Source: a virus | Virus record (IMG/VR): IMGVR_UViG_3300038713_000166 | Span: 1-53,821 of that record | DNA length: 53,821 nucleotides | Reading direction: 5' to 3' (one strand) | In this document: positions 13,246 to 21,146 of the stretch, piece after piece | Layout of the letters: each line of letters starts with the position of its first letter | Position numbering within the stretch: the stretch's first letter is position 1 | Position numbers and translations under genes: made by a program | The notes under the pieces: generated by a model | What the model saw: the letters and a program-made list of their open reading frames with translations, nothing else | Told to the model about the DNA's origin: nothing | Database searches by the model: none

Positions 13246-13692
13246 ATGACAGACAGAACAACTCCACGATCAGATACTACACGTGCTAAAACAGCACGCA
13301 GAAAGCCATGGGCACCACCTAGTAAGTTGGATGCACCGAAGCCAAAGGATGGATTCAAACATCGTTGGATTAGAACTCATTTAAGAGGAGATGACGATCA
13401 AATGAACGTTCATCAGAGACTTAGAGAAGGTTATGAACCAGTGAGATCAGATGAATATCCAGATCAACAATTTGCTTCGGTTGAAGAAGGCAAACATGAG
13501 GGTGTAATTGGTAATGGTGGGTTAATGCTCGCCAGAATACCTGAAGAGACAGTTGAAGAGAGAACTGAATACTTTCGGGATCAGACCCGCAATCAAATGA
13601 CTGCCGTAGATCAGGACTTAATGAAGGAACAACATCCTTCGATGCCTATTGAGAAAAGTAGGCGTAGTCAAGTAACTTTTGGAAAGGAATAA
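13246..13692 (+). CDS. Hypothetical head-region protein
   Basis: This 148-residue charged protein has a basic, Pro-rich N-terminus and a conserved-looking centre (GFKHRWIRTHLRGDDDQMNV, GYEPVR, GNGGLMLARIPEE). Proteins with this pattern lie between scaffold and capsid genes in many marine podoviruses and are presumed structural or assembly proteins. Function is not established. Confidence 0.6.
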   Translation: MTDRTTPRSDTTRAKTARRKPWAPPSKLDAPKPKDGFKHRWIRTHLRGDDDQMNVHQRLREGYEPVRSDEYPDQQFASVEEGKHEGVIGNGGLMLARIPEETVEERTEYFRDQTRNQMTAVDQDLMKEQHPSMPIEKSRRSQVTFGKE

Positions 13693-13723
13693 CTCTTTTT
13701 CATAATTTTATAAGGAGCTATAA

Positions 13724-14350
13724 ATGGCAAATGCAGATTTAAAATTTGGATTGAAGCCGATTAATGCTATTGGGGGTACATTCCCAGGTGGCACGAATCA
13801 GTATTTCATTGCTAGTGATGCATCAGCTATTTTCCAAGGCTCTCCTGTTCAAGCAGAGTTAACTGGTGGTACAGTACAAGTTTTAGGTAACGCCACTGGT
13901 GATACAAAGCAGATCTTAGGAGTTTTTGCTGGGTGTGAATATGTTGACGCAACTACAAAGAAATTAAAATTTTCCAATACGTGGCCAGGATCTGGTTCAG
14001 CGGATACAAATTTTGATATTAAAGCTTTCGTATATGACAATCCAATGCAAAGGTTTGTTATATGTTCTGATGGTACTAATACTAACAGAGCGACTGCAAA
14101 AGCTGATATCTTTAAAACTGCTGAGATAGAAAACGCTACTAGTGGAAATACTACAACTGGTATATCTACTGCACAGATAGATATCTCTACTGCTGAAGAT
14201 TCCGATCCATCAAATCCTTTGATGATTGTTGGAATTCAAGAGGACGTTGAGAATGAAGATCATTCTGCTGCAGGTGTAAAATATATCGTAAAAATTAACA
14301 ATCATGTCTTCTTCAGTTCTGTTGGAGATGCTGATGCAGCTATATCATAA
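13724..14350 (+). CDS. Head decoration-like protein
   Basis: The 208-residue, Thr/Ala/Gly/Asp-rich beta-type protein begins MANADLKFGLKPINAIGG and is located immediately upstream of the capsid gene. This matches the position and appearance of head decoration or cement proteins. AAGGAG lies upstream of ATG 13724. No catalytic motif. Decoration role is inferred. Confidence 0.6.
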   Translation: MANADLKFGLKPINAIGGTFPGGTNQYFIASDASAIFQGSPVQAELTGGTVQVLGNATGDTKQILGVFAGCEYVDATTKKLKFSNTWPGSGSADTNFDIKAFVYDNPMQRFVICSDGTNTNRATAKADIFKTAEIENATSGNTTTGISTAQIDISTAEDSDPSNPLMIVGIQEDVENEDHSAAGVKYIVKINNHVFFSSVGDADAAIS

Positions 14351-14362
14351 GGAGGCTTAATT

Positions 14363-15271
14363 ATGGCGATATCTAGAGCTCAACTAGCCAAAGAATTAGA
14401 GCCAGGGTTAAATGCTCTCTTTGGTATGGAATTCGCAAGGTATGAAAATCAACATGCGGAAATTTTTACAACTGAGTCTTCAGACAGATCATTTGAAGAA
14501 GAAGTAATGCTCTCAGGTTTTGGTGCAGCACCAGTGAAACAAGAGGGTTCTGGAGTATCATTTGATGATGCTAACGAATCATTCACTGCTCGTTACAACC
14601 ATGAGACAATTGCTTTGGCATTCTCAATCACTGAAGAAGCAGTTGAGGACAACTTGTATGACAGATTGTCTTCAAGATACACTCGTGCATTGGCAAGATC
14701 TATGGCGCACACAAAGCAAGTTAAGGCAGCTTCTGTTCTTAATAACGCTTTTGATAGCACAGTTACTGGTGGTGACGGAGTTGAATTATGTTCAACTGCA
14801 CACCCAATTATAACTGGTGGTACTTTTGCTAATGAGCCATCAACTGATGCAGACTTAAACGAAACATCACTTGAAGATGCTTTAATAAGCATTGCAGGTT
14901 TTGTTGACGAGAGAGGTCTTAAAATTGCATTAACTGGTAGAAAACTTGTTATACCACGTCAATTGCAATTTGTTGCAGAAAGACTAATGGCATCAAATCT
15001 AAGAACTGCAACAGCAGATAATGACATTAACGCTATTAGATCCACTGGCATGTTACCAGAGGGTTACACAGTTAATGACTTTTTAACTGATACTGATGCA
15101 TTCTTCATCTTAACAGATGCTCCAAGAGGGTTCATGCACTTCGAAAGAGTGCCATTAGCTACTCAAATGGAGGCAGATTTTGATACTGGCAACATGAGAT
15201 TTAAGGCCAGAGAAAGATACAGTTTTGGATTCTCTGATCCAAGATGTGTTTTCGGATCAAAAGGTGCATAA
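14363..15271 (+). CDS. Major capsid protein
   Basis: This 302-residue protein has the expected features of an HK97-fold major capsid protein of the Mu gpT-like type: N-terminal arm with ALFGMEFARYENQHAEIF, a central extended segment, SHP-like text STAHPIITGGTFAN (about 150-163), KLVIPRQLQFVAERL (about 195-209) and a C-terminal FDTGNMRFKARERYSFGFSDPR. AAGGAGG precedes the start with 7-8 bases spacing. It is followed by a strong terminator, allowing high expression from this segment. Confidence 0.85.
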   Translation: MAISRAQLAKELEPGLNALFGMEFARYENQHAEIFTTESSDRSFEEEVMLSGFGAAPVKQEGSGVSFDDANESFTARYNHETIALAFSITEEAVEDNLYDRLSSRYTRALARSMAHTKQVKAASVLNNAFDSTVTGGDGVELCSTAHPIITGGTFANEPSTDADLNETSLEDALISIAGFVDERGLKIALTGRKLVIPRQLQFVAERLMASNLRTATADNDINAIRSTGMLPEGYTVNDFLTDTDAFFILTDAPRGFMHFERVPLATQMEADFDTGNMRFKARERYSFGFSDPRCVFGSKGA

Positions 15272-15307
15272 TTTAAATTCCTAATCCTCATCGAGCGGGA
15301 ATGAAAG

Positions 15308-15334
15308 GAGCGACTTTACAGTCGCTCTTTTTTT
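15308..15334 (+). terminator. Terminator after capsid gene
   Basis: GAGCGACT (15308-15315) pairs with AGTCGCTC (15320-15327) around TTAC, followed by seven T. It separates the head genes from downstream tail genes and probably sets a step down in expression. A weaker hairpin CGAAG/CTTCG follows at about 15359-15374 in the leader of the next gene. Confidence 0.9.
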
Positions 15335-15401
15335 ATGTTATAGTTTTTTAATACCTTGACGAAGAATTAACTTCGACATTGGCCAAGACAAGGAGATTCA
15401 T

Positions 15402-16028
15402 ATGGCTAATACAACTTTTTCGGGTCCAGTCCGATCAGAGGGTGGTTTTACATCAGTAAGTAAAAACGCTACAACTGGAGCATTCACTACACAATCTAGT
15501 ATTAATTCAAGCGGTATTGCATCTTTTGATGCTAACACAATGCCAACAGAAGCTGGTACTGGTATTACTGGTGGAACAGGAACCATTTACAGAAGTTCTG
15601 TTATGAGATCAGGTGGTATCATCACAACAAGAATATTAATAGATTTAACTGGTTTAAGATCAACTGCATCTGGCGACATAATTGGTGTAAATGGAACATC
15701 TAATGTTTGTCACATAGGTCAAATAACTGCTGCTAGAAATGGCACAATCTTAACAGGTAGTATGGAATGTTTTGAAGCACCTGCAGGTGGTGATCCAGAC
15801 ATTAACGTACATTCTGCCACAGAGGGCACAGGTGTTGAAGACGGAGCGATTGGCGATTTAACTGAAACATTATTAGTTAACGCTGGTGATGCAACACTTG
15901 GAAGTAAAGTTTTCTTTACTGCTCTTCCTGCTGCTGACGAGTTTTTATACTTAACACTTGGTGATACAACAGATGCTGATTATACAGCAGGTAAATTGTT
16001 AATTGAATTAATGGGTTACGAAGCTTAG
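15402..16028 (+). CDS. Structural protein, beta-rich
   Basis: The 208-residue Thr/Gly/Ala/Ser-rich protein begins MANTTFSGPVRSEGGFTS, a start common to abundant virion proteins of marine phages. No known enzyme motif. It is preceded by AAGGAG. Located directly after the capsid terminator, it probably belongs to the head surface or tail; exact place unknown. Confidence 0.55.
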   Translation: MANTTFSGPVRSEGGFTSVSKNATTGAFTTQSSINSSGIASFDANTMPTEAGTGITGGTGTIYRSSVMRSGGIITTRILIDLTGLRSTASGDIIGVNGTSNVCHIGQITAARNGTILTGSMECFEAPAGGDPDINVHSATEGTGVEDGAIGDLTETLLVNAGDATLGSKVFFTALPAADEFLYLTLGDTTDADYTAGKLLIELMGYEA

Positions 16029-16041
16029 TTAGGAGAGTGAT

Positions 16042-16644
16042 ATGGCAGGTCGTTCAGACGTACGAGCACTCACAGTTAGTGATGAAAATGCAGCAAGCAC
16101 CACAAGAATAGCTGCTGCCGCTAGACCAGCTACAGCATTTACTTTAGCTAACACCGATCATGCGGGTGGAGCAGGAAGAAATGTTACAGTAACAACAACT
16201 GGCACTGGAGACAATGCGAAGACTGTTACTATTGTTGGCACAGATGTTTTTGGCAACGCTTTAACTGAAGTTATTACTTCAACAAGCTCTGCTGAAACAG
16301 TGGCAGGAACAAGTATATTTTTGTCGATATCTTCAGCAACTTGTTCAGCGCAATATGCAGCAAACGTTTCTGTTGGTTCTGGATCATTGTGTGGACAAGC
16401 TATTTTTGGTGGTAGAACAAGATTGAAAGGTTTTTCTGTAACATCTGGTGGCACTGCAGGTGATGTTGAATTTTTCGATGGCACACCAGAAGATGGCACT
16501 GTTTTATTTAAATCAAGAACAAATGGGACTGCTAATACTGTGATTGATAGAAATATACCAGACGAGGGTGTGTTGTTTGCAAGTGGAATGTCTGTGAAGT
16601 ACACAGTTGACGTTTCAGATATGATGACTTTCTTCTTTGCATAG
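16042..16644 (+). CDS. Structural protein, beta-rich
   Basis: This 200-residue Thr/Ala/Ser/Gly-rich protein shows repeating beta-strand text (VTVTTTGTGDNAKTVTIVG) and no charged clusters, typical of phage virion proteins. It follows the preceding structural gene by 13 bases and shares its composition. Two Cys occur about 18 residues apart. No precise function. Confidence 0.55.
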   Translation: MAGRSDVRALTVSDENAASTTRIAAAARPATAFTLANTDHAGGAGRNVTVTTTGTGDNAKTVTIVGTDVFGNALTEVITSTSSAETVAGTSIFLSISSATCSAQYAANVSVGSGSLCGQAIFGGRTRLKGFSVTSGGTAGDVEFFDGTPEDGTVLFKSRTNGTANTVIDRNIPDEGVLFASGMSVKYTVDVSDMMTFFFA

Positions 16645-16652
16645 GAGAAACT

Positions 16653-16937
16653 ATGTCTAGAAAAAAAGACAAACAACCACCTAAAACAAAAAAGTATTTC
16701 CGCCCCACTAAAAAAGGGGCGGGAATGACCAAGGCTGGTGTTGCTCGATATAGAAGAGAAAATCCTGGTAGTAAACTAAAAACTGCTGTTACTGGTAAAG
16801 TTAAGCCTGGTAGTAAGGCAGCTAAAAGACGTAAGTCTTTTTGTGCTAGAAGTGCGGGTCAAATGAAAAAATTTCCAAAGGCGGCTAAAGATCCGAATAG
16901 CCGTTTAAGACAAGCAAGAAGAAGATGGAAGTGTTAG
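16653..16937 (+). CDS. DUF6321-like basic protein
   Basis: This 94-residue protein contains the block GAGMTKAGVARYRRENPGS followed by KLKTAVTGKVKPGSKAAKRR and KSFCARSAGQMKK, which I recognise as the DUF6321 type, widespread in marine phages and of unknown function. More than a third of residues are Lys or Arg. A GC-rich hairpin (16700-16722) is embedded in its coding sequence. Confidence 0.75.
   Translation: MSRKKDKQPPKTKKYFRPTKKGAGMTKAGVARYRRENPGSKLKTAVTGKVKPGSKAAKRRKSFCARSAGQMKKFPKAAKDPNSRLRQARRRWKC
16700..16722 (+). other. GC-rich hairpin inside DUF6321-like gene
   Basis: CCGCCCC (16700-16706) pairs perfectly with GGGGCGG (16716-16722) around ACTAAAAAA. No T-run follows, so it is unlikely to be a standalone terminator. 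It uses CGC, CCC, GGG and GCG codons that are unusual in this AT-rich genome, suggesting selection on structure or chance. Confidence 0.6.
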
Positions 16938-17096
16938 ATGACAAGTAAAGAATTATTAAAAATGTTGGAAAAACATGAAGAAGTTTGTAATGCTAGATTT
17001 GATGGTATTAATCAAAAACTTAATAAACTAGACAATAGATTATGGATGATAGTATCATTAATCATAGTTGCTAGTGGTTTGGAGCAACTAATATAA
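16938..17096 (+). CDS. Small coiled-coil plus membrane-helix protein
   Basis: The 52-residue product has an N-terminal amphipathic helix (LLKMLEKHEEV...INQKLNKLDNRL) and a C-terminal membrane helix (MIVSLIIVASGLEQLI). This resembles XhlA-type holin accessory proteins in layout, though no homology can be claimed. Its ATG follows the preceding stop (TAGATG) and its TAA overlaps the next ATG. Confidence 0.55.
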   Translation: MTSKELLKMLEKHEEVCNARFDGINQKLNKLDNRLWMIVSLIIVASGLEQLI

Positions 17097-17257
17097 TGAC
17101 TATGGGTAGGTCACAAATGTCAAAGCAAGTGACCAATCCACCTAGAAAGAAGAAGTGGAGTGCCAAAAGAAAGAGGAAGATCAATTGCAAACGACCTAGA
17201 GGATTTTCTGAAAGAGCACATTGTGCCGCTAAAAAAAGGAGAAGTAATAAGAGGTAA
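17096..17257 (+). CDS. Small Arg/Lys-rich protein with Cys pair
   Basis: From ATG 17096 the frame encodes 53 residues with KRKINCKRPRGFSERAHCAAKKRR, a pattern I have seen in short basic proteins of marine phages. It overlaps the previous stop and, out of frame, the following gene for 98 bases. A role in DNA condensation would be a guess. Confidence 0.5.
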   Translation: MTMGRSQMSKQVTNPPRKKKWSAKRKRKINCKRPRGFSERAHCAAKKRRSNKR

Positions 17258-17330
17258 TCCAGTAAAAATTTGCTATGAATGTGGTAGAAAAAAATGGACT
17301 TGTAAGTGTTATAAAATAAGGAGTAAGTAA
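17160..17330 (+). CDS. Small zinc-ribbon protein, overlapping frame
   Basis: GTG 17160 begins a 56-residue product with an amphipathic middle (IANDLEDFLKEHIVPLKKGEV) and a C-terminal CYECGRKKWTCKCY metal-binding motif. Both this and the overlapping basic protein end in sensible, non-random text. Its stop overlaps the next ATG (TAATG). An AAGAAGTGGA upstream gives only a weak ribosome-binding site. Confidence 0.5.
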   Translation: MPKERGRSIANDLEDFLKEHIVPLKKGEVIRGNPVKICYECGRKKWTCKCYKIRSK

Positions 17331-17614
17331 TGCCAAAAGACGCATGTTATTATAAAGTCAAAGCTAGATATAAAGTATTTCCATCAGCTTATGCATCAGG
17401 AGCTATAGCTAAATGTAGAAAAGTTGGTGCTGCAAACTATGGCACTGGTGGTAAAAAGAAAAAGACTAAGAAAAAAGCTGAAGGTGGTGTAGTCATGTTG
17501 AATGTTGGTGGCGCAACCATGCCAAAAAATAATAGGAAACGTGCTTCTAATAAGAAAAATGTAGCACGAGGTTGTGGTGTTGTAATGAGAAGAAAAGAAA
17601 CGTTTTACGCATAA
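17330..17614 (+). CDS. Basic protein with CYYKVKARYKVFPSAYASGA motif
   Basis: The 94-residue protein starts with the KVKARYKVFPSAYASGA and KCRKVGAANYG motif, recurrent among small proteins of marine phages and giant-virus-like metagenomic contigs. The C-terminus NVARGCGVVMRRKETFY is also a recurrent tail in such phages. AAGGAG precedes ATG 17330. Function unknown. Confidence 0.65.
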   Translation: MPKDACYYKVKARYKVFPSAYASGAIAKCRKVGAANYGTGGKKKKTKKKAEGGVVMLNVGGATMPKNNRKRASNKKNVARGCGVVMRRKETFYA

Positions 17615-17892
17615 TGGCTGTAAGAAAAACAAAAGCTGGTTTAGCACTTAAAAGATGGTTCAAAGAAGATTGGAAAGATCAAAGAACTGGTAAGAAGTGT
17701 GGGAGACAAAAGGGTGAAAAAAGAGGCACGCCTTATTGCAGACCAACAAAACGTATTTCTAAGGAAACACCAAAAACTGCATCTGAGATGACAGCGGCTG
17801 AAAAACGTAGTAGGATAGCACAGAAGAAGAGATTAGGACAGCCAGCGGGTAAACCAAGAAGAGTTAAAGCACTAAAAAGGAAAAAGAAATGA
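17614..17892 (+). CDS. DUF5872-like basic protein
   Basis: This 92-residue product has LKRWFKEDWKDQRTGKKCGR, then a Cys in YCRPTKR and EMTAAEKRSRIAQKKR, matching the DUF5872 pattern known from marine phages and other viruses. The start ATG overlaps the preceding TAA. Strongly basic, possibly nucleic-acid binding; function unknown. Confidence 0.7.
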   Translation: MAVRKTKAGLALKRWFKEDWKDQRTGKKCGRQKGEKRGTPYCRPTKRISKETPKTASEMTAAEKRSRIAQKKRLGQPAGKPRRVKALKRKKK

Positions 17893-18041
17893 ACAAAAAA
17901 ACTGCACTGAACAAAGCTATACAAAATGTAAAAAATAAAACAAAAGCTAAATCTAAAACAAAAGGTAAGCTAAATCCTGGTCTTCAAGCTTTCTTAAATA
18001 AGAAAAAGAAAAAAGCTAGTAACAAGAAAAAAATGGCTTAA
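17889..18041 (+). CDS. Small Lys-rich protein
   Basis: ATG 17889 overlaps the previous stop (ATGA) and encodes 50 residues, nearly half Lys or Asn, with one less biased stretch (LNPGLQAFLNKKK). It is probably a DNA- or RNA-contacting peptide. No family recognised. Confidence 0.5.
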   Translation: MNKKTALNKAIQNVKNKTKAKSKTKGKLNPGLQAFLNKKKKKASNKKKMA

Positions 18042-18044
18042 GAT

Positions 18045-18710
18045 ATGACAACATCTAGTTCAAGAGATTTTAATTTAGATGTAGGAGAGGCCATAGAGGA
18101 GGCTTATGAGCGTTGTGGTCTAGAGATGAGAACTGGATACGATGCAAAAACTGCACGAAGATCTTTAAATATAATGTTTTCTGAGTGGGCAAACAGAGGA
18201 TTAAATCTTTGGACTGTTGAACAAAACACTCAAGCTTTAACTTCTGGCACTGCGTCTTATACATTTAATGCAGATCACACAGACTTGTTAGAAGTTGTTA
18301 TTAGAAGAGGTGGCACTGATTTTAGTTTATCAAGAATGTCTAGAGGTGATTATTTAAACTTACCTAATAAAGATCAAAGTGGTAGACCTAGTCAATATTA
18401 TTTTGACAGAAAAATAACACCCTCAGTTATTTTGTGGCCTACTCCAGATTCTAGTTCTGATAGTTTAATTTATTACTATGTCCGTAGAATACAAGATGCA
18501 GATACCTTACAGAATACGAATGACATTCCTTTTCGTTTTTTACCTTGTTTAGTTGCAGGACTTGCTTATTATATATCAATGAAAAAAGCACCCGAAAGAA
18601 TACAAATTCTAAAGAGTGTTTATGAAGAAGAATTTCAAAGAGCGAGTGATGAGGATGAAGATAGAGTACCACTTAAACTTACACCAGATATTAAATACTT
18701 GAGGGTCTAA
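18045..18710 (+). CDS. Head-tail adaptor / tail accessory protein (P22 gp4-like)
   Basis: This 221-residue protein has the pattern of gp4-type tail accessory factors: an N-terminal helical part (VGEAIEEAYERCGLEM, ARRSLNIMFSEWANRGLNLW), followed by a beta-type segment and a C-terminal helix (PCLVAGLAYYISMKKAPERI). It would attach under the portal. It is followed by a second adaptor-like protein at 19018, a usual pairing in marine podoviruses. Confidence 0.7.
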   Translation: MTTSSSRDFNLDVGEAIEEAYERCGLEMRTGYDAKTARRSLNIMFSEWANRGLNLWTVEQNTQALTSGTASYTFNADHTDLLEVVIRRGGTDFSLSRMSRGDYLNLPNKDQSGRPSQYYFDRKITPSVILWPTPDSSSDSLIYYYVRRIQDADTLQNTNDIPFRFLPCLVAGLAYYISMKKAPERIQILKSVYEEEFQRASDEDEDRVPLKLTPDIKYLRV

Positions 18711-19021
18711 TGGCTAGATTTGCAAGTAATAAAAGAGCATTTGGATATTCAGAACGTTCTGGTTTTCGTTATAAATTAAAAGATATGAGAAAAGAATGGA
18801 ATGGTTTAACTGTTGGATACGATGAGTATGAGTCAAAACACCCACAACTAGATCCTATTCGTGTAGGTCCAGATCCACAAGCTTTGAGAAATCCAAAACC
18901 TAGAGTAGAGTTTATTAACGCAAAGATAGAAATACCAATTTTTGATTTAAATACTTTAGTATTTAATCCTACACCAAAAGCGATTGGTGAAGTTGGAACA
19001 GTCACAGTGAGCATAACATGA
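18710..19021 (+). CDS. Hypothetical virion protein
   Basis: The 103-residue protein begins MARFASNKRAFGYSERSGFRYKLKDMRKEWNG-like text, common in small genes between adaptors, and ends in a short beta segment (KAIGEVGTVTVSI) similar to the repeats in 21147-21818. It overlaps both neighbours by 1-4 bases. Function unknown, likely structural. Confidence 0.55.
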   Translation: MARFASNKRAFGYSERSGFRYKLKDMRKEWNGLTVGYDEYESKHPQLDPIRVGPDPQALRNPKPRVEFINAKIEIPIFDLNTLVFNPTPKAIGEVGTVTVSIT

Positions 19022-19665
19022 GTTTTACTTTAACAACACTAACTGCCTCAATTAAAGAATGGACAGAAAACGATGAATCTACTTTTGTAGCAGAGATACC
19101 TTTTTTTATACAAAATGCTGAAGAAAGAATATTTAAATCTGTTGATTTAGATTATTTTAGAAAAAATGTATCTGGAACATTAACAAGTGGCAACAAATTT
19201 CTACAAAAACCATCTGATTATTTAGCAACTCACTCTTTATCATATGTAAATTCAAGTAGTGAAAATGTATTTTTATTACAAAAAGATGTTAATTTTTTAC
19301 AAGAATACTCACCAAATCCCTCCACAACTGGTTTACCTATTTATTATGCACAGTTTGATGTTGATAATTTTATTGTAGCTCCTACACCAAATAGTAATTT
19401 TTCAGTTGAATTACATTATTTTTACAGACCTGCATCACTAACTACTGATGACTCTGGCACAACTTGGATAAGTACAAATGCACCAGATGCTTTGTTATAC
19501 GCTGCTTTAGTTGAAGCGTATACGTTTATGAAAGGGGAAAACGACTTAATCCAACTTTATACTTCTAGATATGTAGAATCTCTTGCACGATTGAAAAATT
19601 ATGCAGAGGGTAGAAACTACTCAGATAGCTATAGAGATGGGTTAGTTAGACAGCCAAGAACTTAA
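19018..19665 (+). CDS. Phage adaptor protein (connector/tail tube junction)
   Basis: This 215-residue protein shows the adaptor pattern TASIKEWTENDE, IPFFIQNAEERIFKSVDLDYFRKN and a central YYAQFDVDNFIVAPTP-type segment, with a C-terminal helix around EAYTFMKGENDLIQLYTSRY. Such proteins form the ring below the portal in short-tailed phages. Start ATG overlaps the previous stop. Confidence 0.7.
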   Translation: MSFTLTTLTASIKEWTENDESTFVAEIPFFIQNAEERIFKSVDLDYFRKNVSGTLTSGNKFLQKPSDYLATHSLSYVNSSSENVFLLQKDVNFLQEYSPNPSTTGLPIYYAQFDVDNFIVAPTPNSNFSVELHYFYRPASLTTDDSGTTWISTNAPDALLYAALVEAYTFMKGENDLIQLYTSRYVESLARLKNYAEGRNYSDSYRDGLVRQPRT

Positions 19666-20390
19666 TGAAATTAAAAAATAAAAGCATCGCAATTGTCGCA
19701 CTAGGTAATAGTTATTCAGAATATATATTAGCTAGAATAAGAAGCGAAAAGTTTGACGAAGTATGGACTATCAACTCTATGTCAGGAGTTATTTATCATA
19801 ATAAATGTTTTATGATGGATCCACCTTCAAGATTTTTAGATTCTCCTAATGCTGGTAAACAAACAGACATAATGACAGAAAGACTTTTAAGTAAAAAAGA
19901 TATACCAATTTATTCTTGTTGCTTAGATAAAAGATGTCCAGATGTGGTAGAGTTTCCTTTACAAGAGGTTATACAAAAAACTGGATATGCTTATTTTAAC
20001 AATACAGTATCATATTCTTTAGGTTACGCTATCTCACAAGAAGTTTCAGACTTACATCTTTATGGAATAGATTTCACTCACAAAGACGTAGCCTTTGCCG
20101 AAGCTGGTAGGGCCTGTTGTGAATTTTGGTTAGCAATAGCTATTTCAAAAAAAATAAAAGTTCATATAGCGAACAGTTCATCTTTGCTAGATATGAATGT
20201 CCCAGACGATGAAAAACTCTATGGTTATCATAGACTTGATGATCCACTTGTTTCCATGGCAACAGAAGGCAGTATGTTAATAACAAGAAAATCAAAATTA
20301 GAGCCACCAGAGCCATTAGATTCAAAACCTAATTTAATTGGTAGAAATGATATAGCTGGTGTAAGTTATGAGGAGAAAAAAAATGTTTAG
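19665..20390 (+). CDS. Rossmann-like protein (DUF115/MptE-like)
   Basis: The 241-residue protein opens with a Rossmann-type strand-loop (IAIVALGNSYSEYIL), and has the C-terminal segment LHLYGIDFTHKDVAFAEAGR followed by a helix and KIKVHIANSSSLL. This resembles the DUF115/MptE-like fold, used by glycan-related enzymes. In phages its role is unknown; modifying a sugar on tail or host surface is one possibility. It sits oddly among tail genes but is frequently there. Confidence 0.55.
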   Translation: MKLKNKSIAIVALGNSYSEYILARIRSEKFDEVWTINSMSGVIYHNKCFMMDPPSRFLDSPNAGKQTDIMTERLLSKKDIPIYSCCLDKRCPDVVEFPLQEVIQKTGYAYFNNTVSYSLGYAISQEVSDLHLYGIDFTHKDVAFAEAGRACCEFWLAIAISKKIKVHIANSSSLLDMNVPDDEKLYGYHRLDDPLVSMATEGSMLITRKSKLEPPEPLDSKPNLIGRNDIAGVSYEEKKNV

Positions 20391-20670
20391 TGTCAATGTT
20401 TCAGAAATAGGAAGTGTAAATGTTATGACATCACAAAAGGGTGGATTAACAAATGAACAAATAGCAGATTTAGCAGTTGATAAGATAGCAGGCATATCAG
20501 ATCAAGCTCCTCCTCATGTAAGACAACAGGCTAAATTATTTAAAGAACAACTTAAAGGAGTTTTGTATCATTATATATTATTGGCAAGAAGAGAGGAACG
20601 TGCTAGTATAATTCAAGTTCTAAGATCAAGTGGTCAAAAAGAAACGGCTGAATATATAAGGAGACTTTAA
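20383..20670 (+). CDS. Hypothetical protein
   Basis: ATG 20383 has GAGGAG 9 bases upstream and yields 95 residues, mostly helical, with a HVRQQAKLFKEQLKGVLYHY helix and C-terminal QKETAEYIRRL. Small proteins of this pattern occur between tail genes in marine phages. Overlaps the previous gene by 8 bases. Function unknown. Confidence 0.55.
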   Translation: MFSVNVSEIGSVNVMTSQKGGLTNEQIADLAVDKIAGISDQAPPHVRQQAKLFKEQLKGVLYHYILLARREERASIIQVLRSSGQKETAEYIRRL

Positions 20671-20671
20671 T

Positions 20672-21124
20672 ATGGCTATAGCACAAGCAATGTGTACTTC
20701 CTTCAAAACAGAGTTATTGACGGGCACACACAATTTTGCAACAAACGGCAATGATTTCAAATTAGCACTTTATGCAGAAGGTGGTGGCGGTAAATCATCA
20801 ACTACTGCAACATTAGGCGCAACAACAACTGCTTTTACCACTACTGGTGAAGTAGCAAATAGTGGTTCTTATTCGTCTGGTGGTGGGAGTTTAACAAAAG
20901 TTGCTCCAACTAGTTCTGGTACAACAGCGTTTACAGATTTTTCTGATATAAGTTTTACAACAGCCACAATTACGGCTATGGGTGCGTTAATATACAATGA
21001 CACTAATAGTAATAAAGCTGTTTGTGTGTTGGATTTTTCAACTAATAAAACATCAACAGCGGGGACATTTACTGTTCAATTTCCTACTGCTGATGCGAGT
21101 AACGCAATTATAAGGATTGCTTAA
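20672..21124 (+). CDS. Structural protein, possible tail component
   Basis: The 150-residue Thr/Ser/Gly/Ala-rich protein starts MAIAQAMCTSFKTELLTG-HNF, a beginning frequently seen in tail proteins of marine phages. It has FKLALY and FTDFSDISFTTATITAMGALIYND beta segments. No enzyme motif. It precedes the repetitive beta protein and the fibre. Confidence 0.55.
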   Translation: MAIAQAMCTSFKTELLTGTHNFATNGNDFKLALYAEGGGGKSSTTATLGATTTAFTTTGEVANSGSYSSGGGSLTKVAPTSSGTTAFTDFSDISFTTATITAMGALIYNDTNSNKAVCVLDFSTNKTSTAGTFTVQFPTADASNAIIRIA

Positions 21125-21146
21125 TTTAACAACTATAAGGTAAAGC

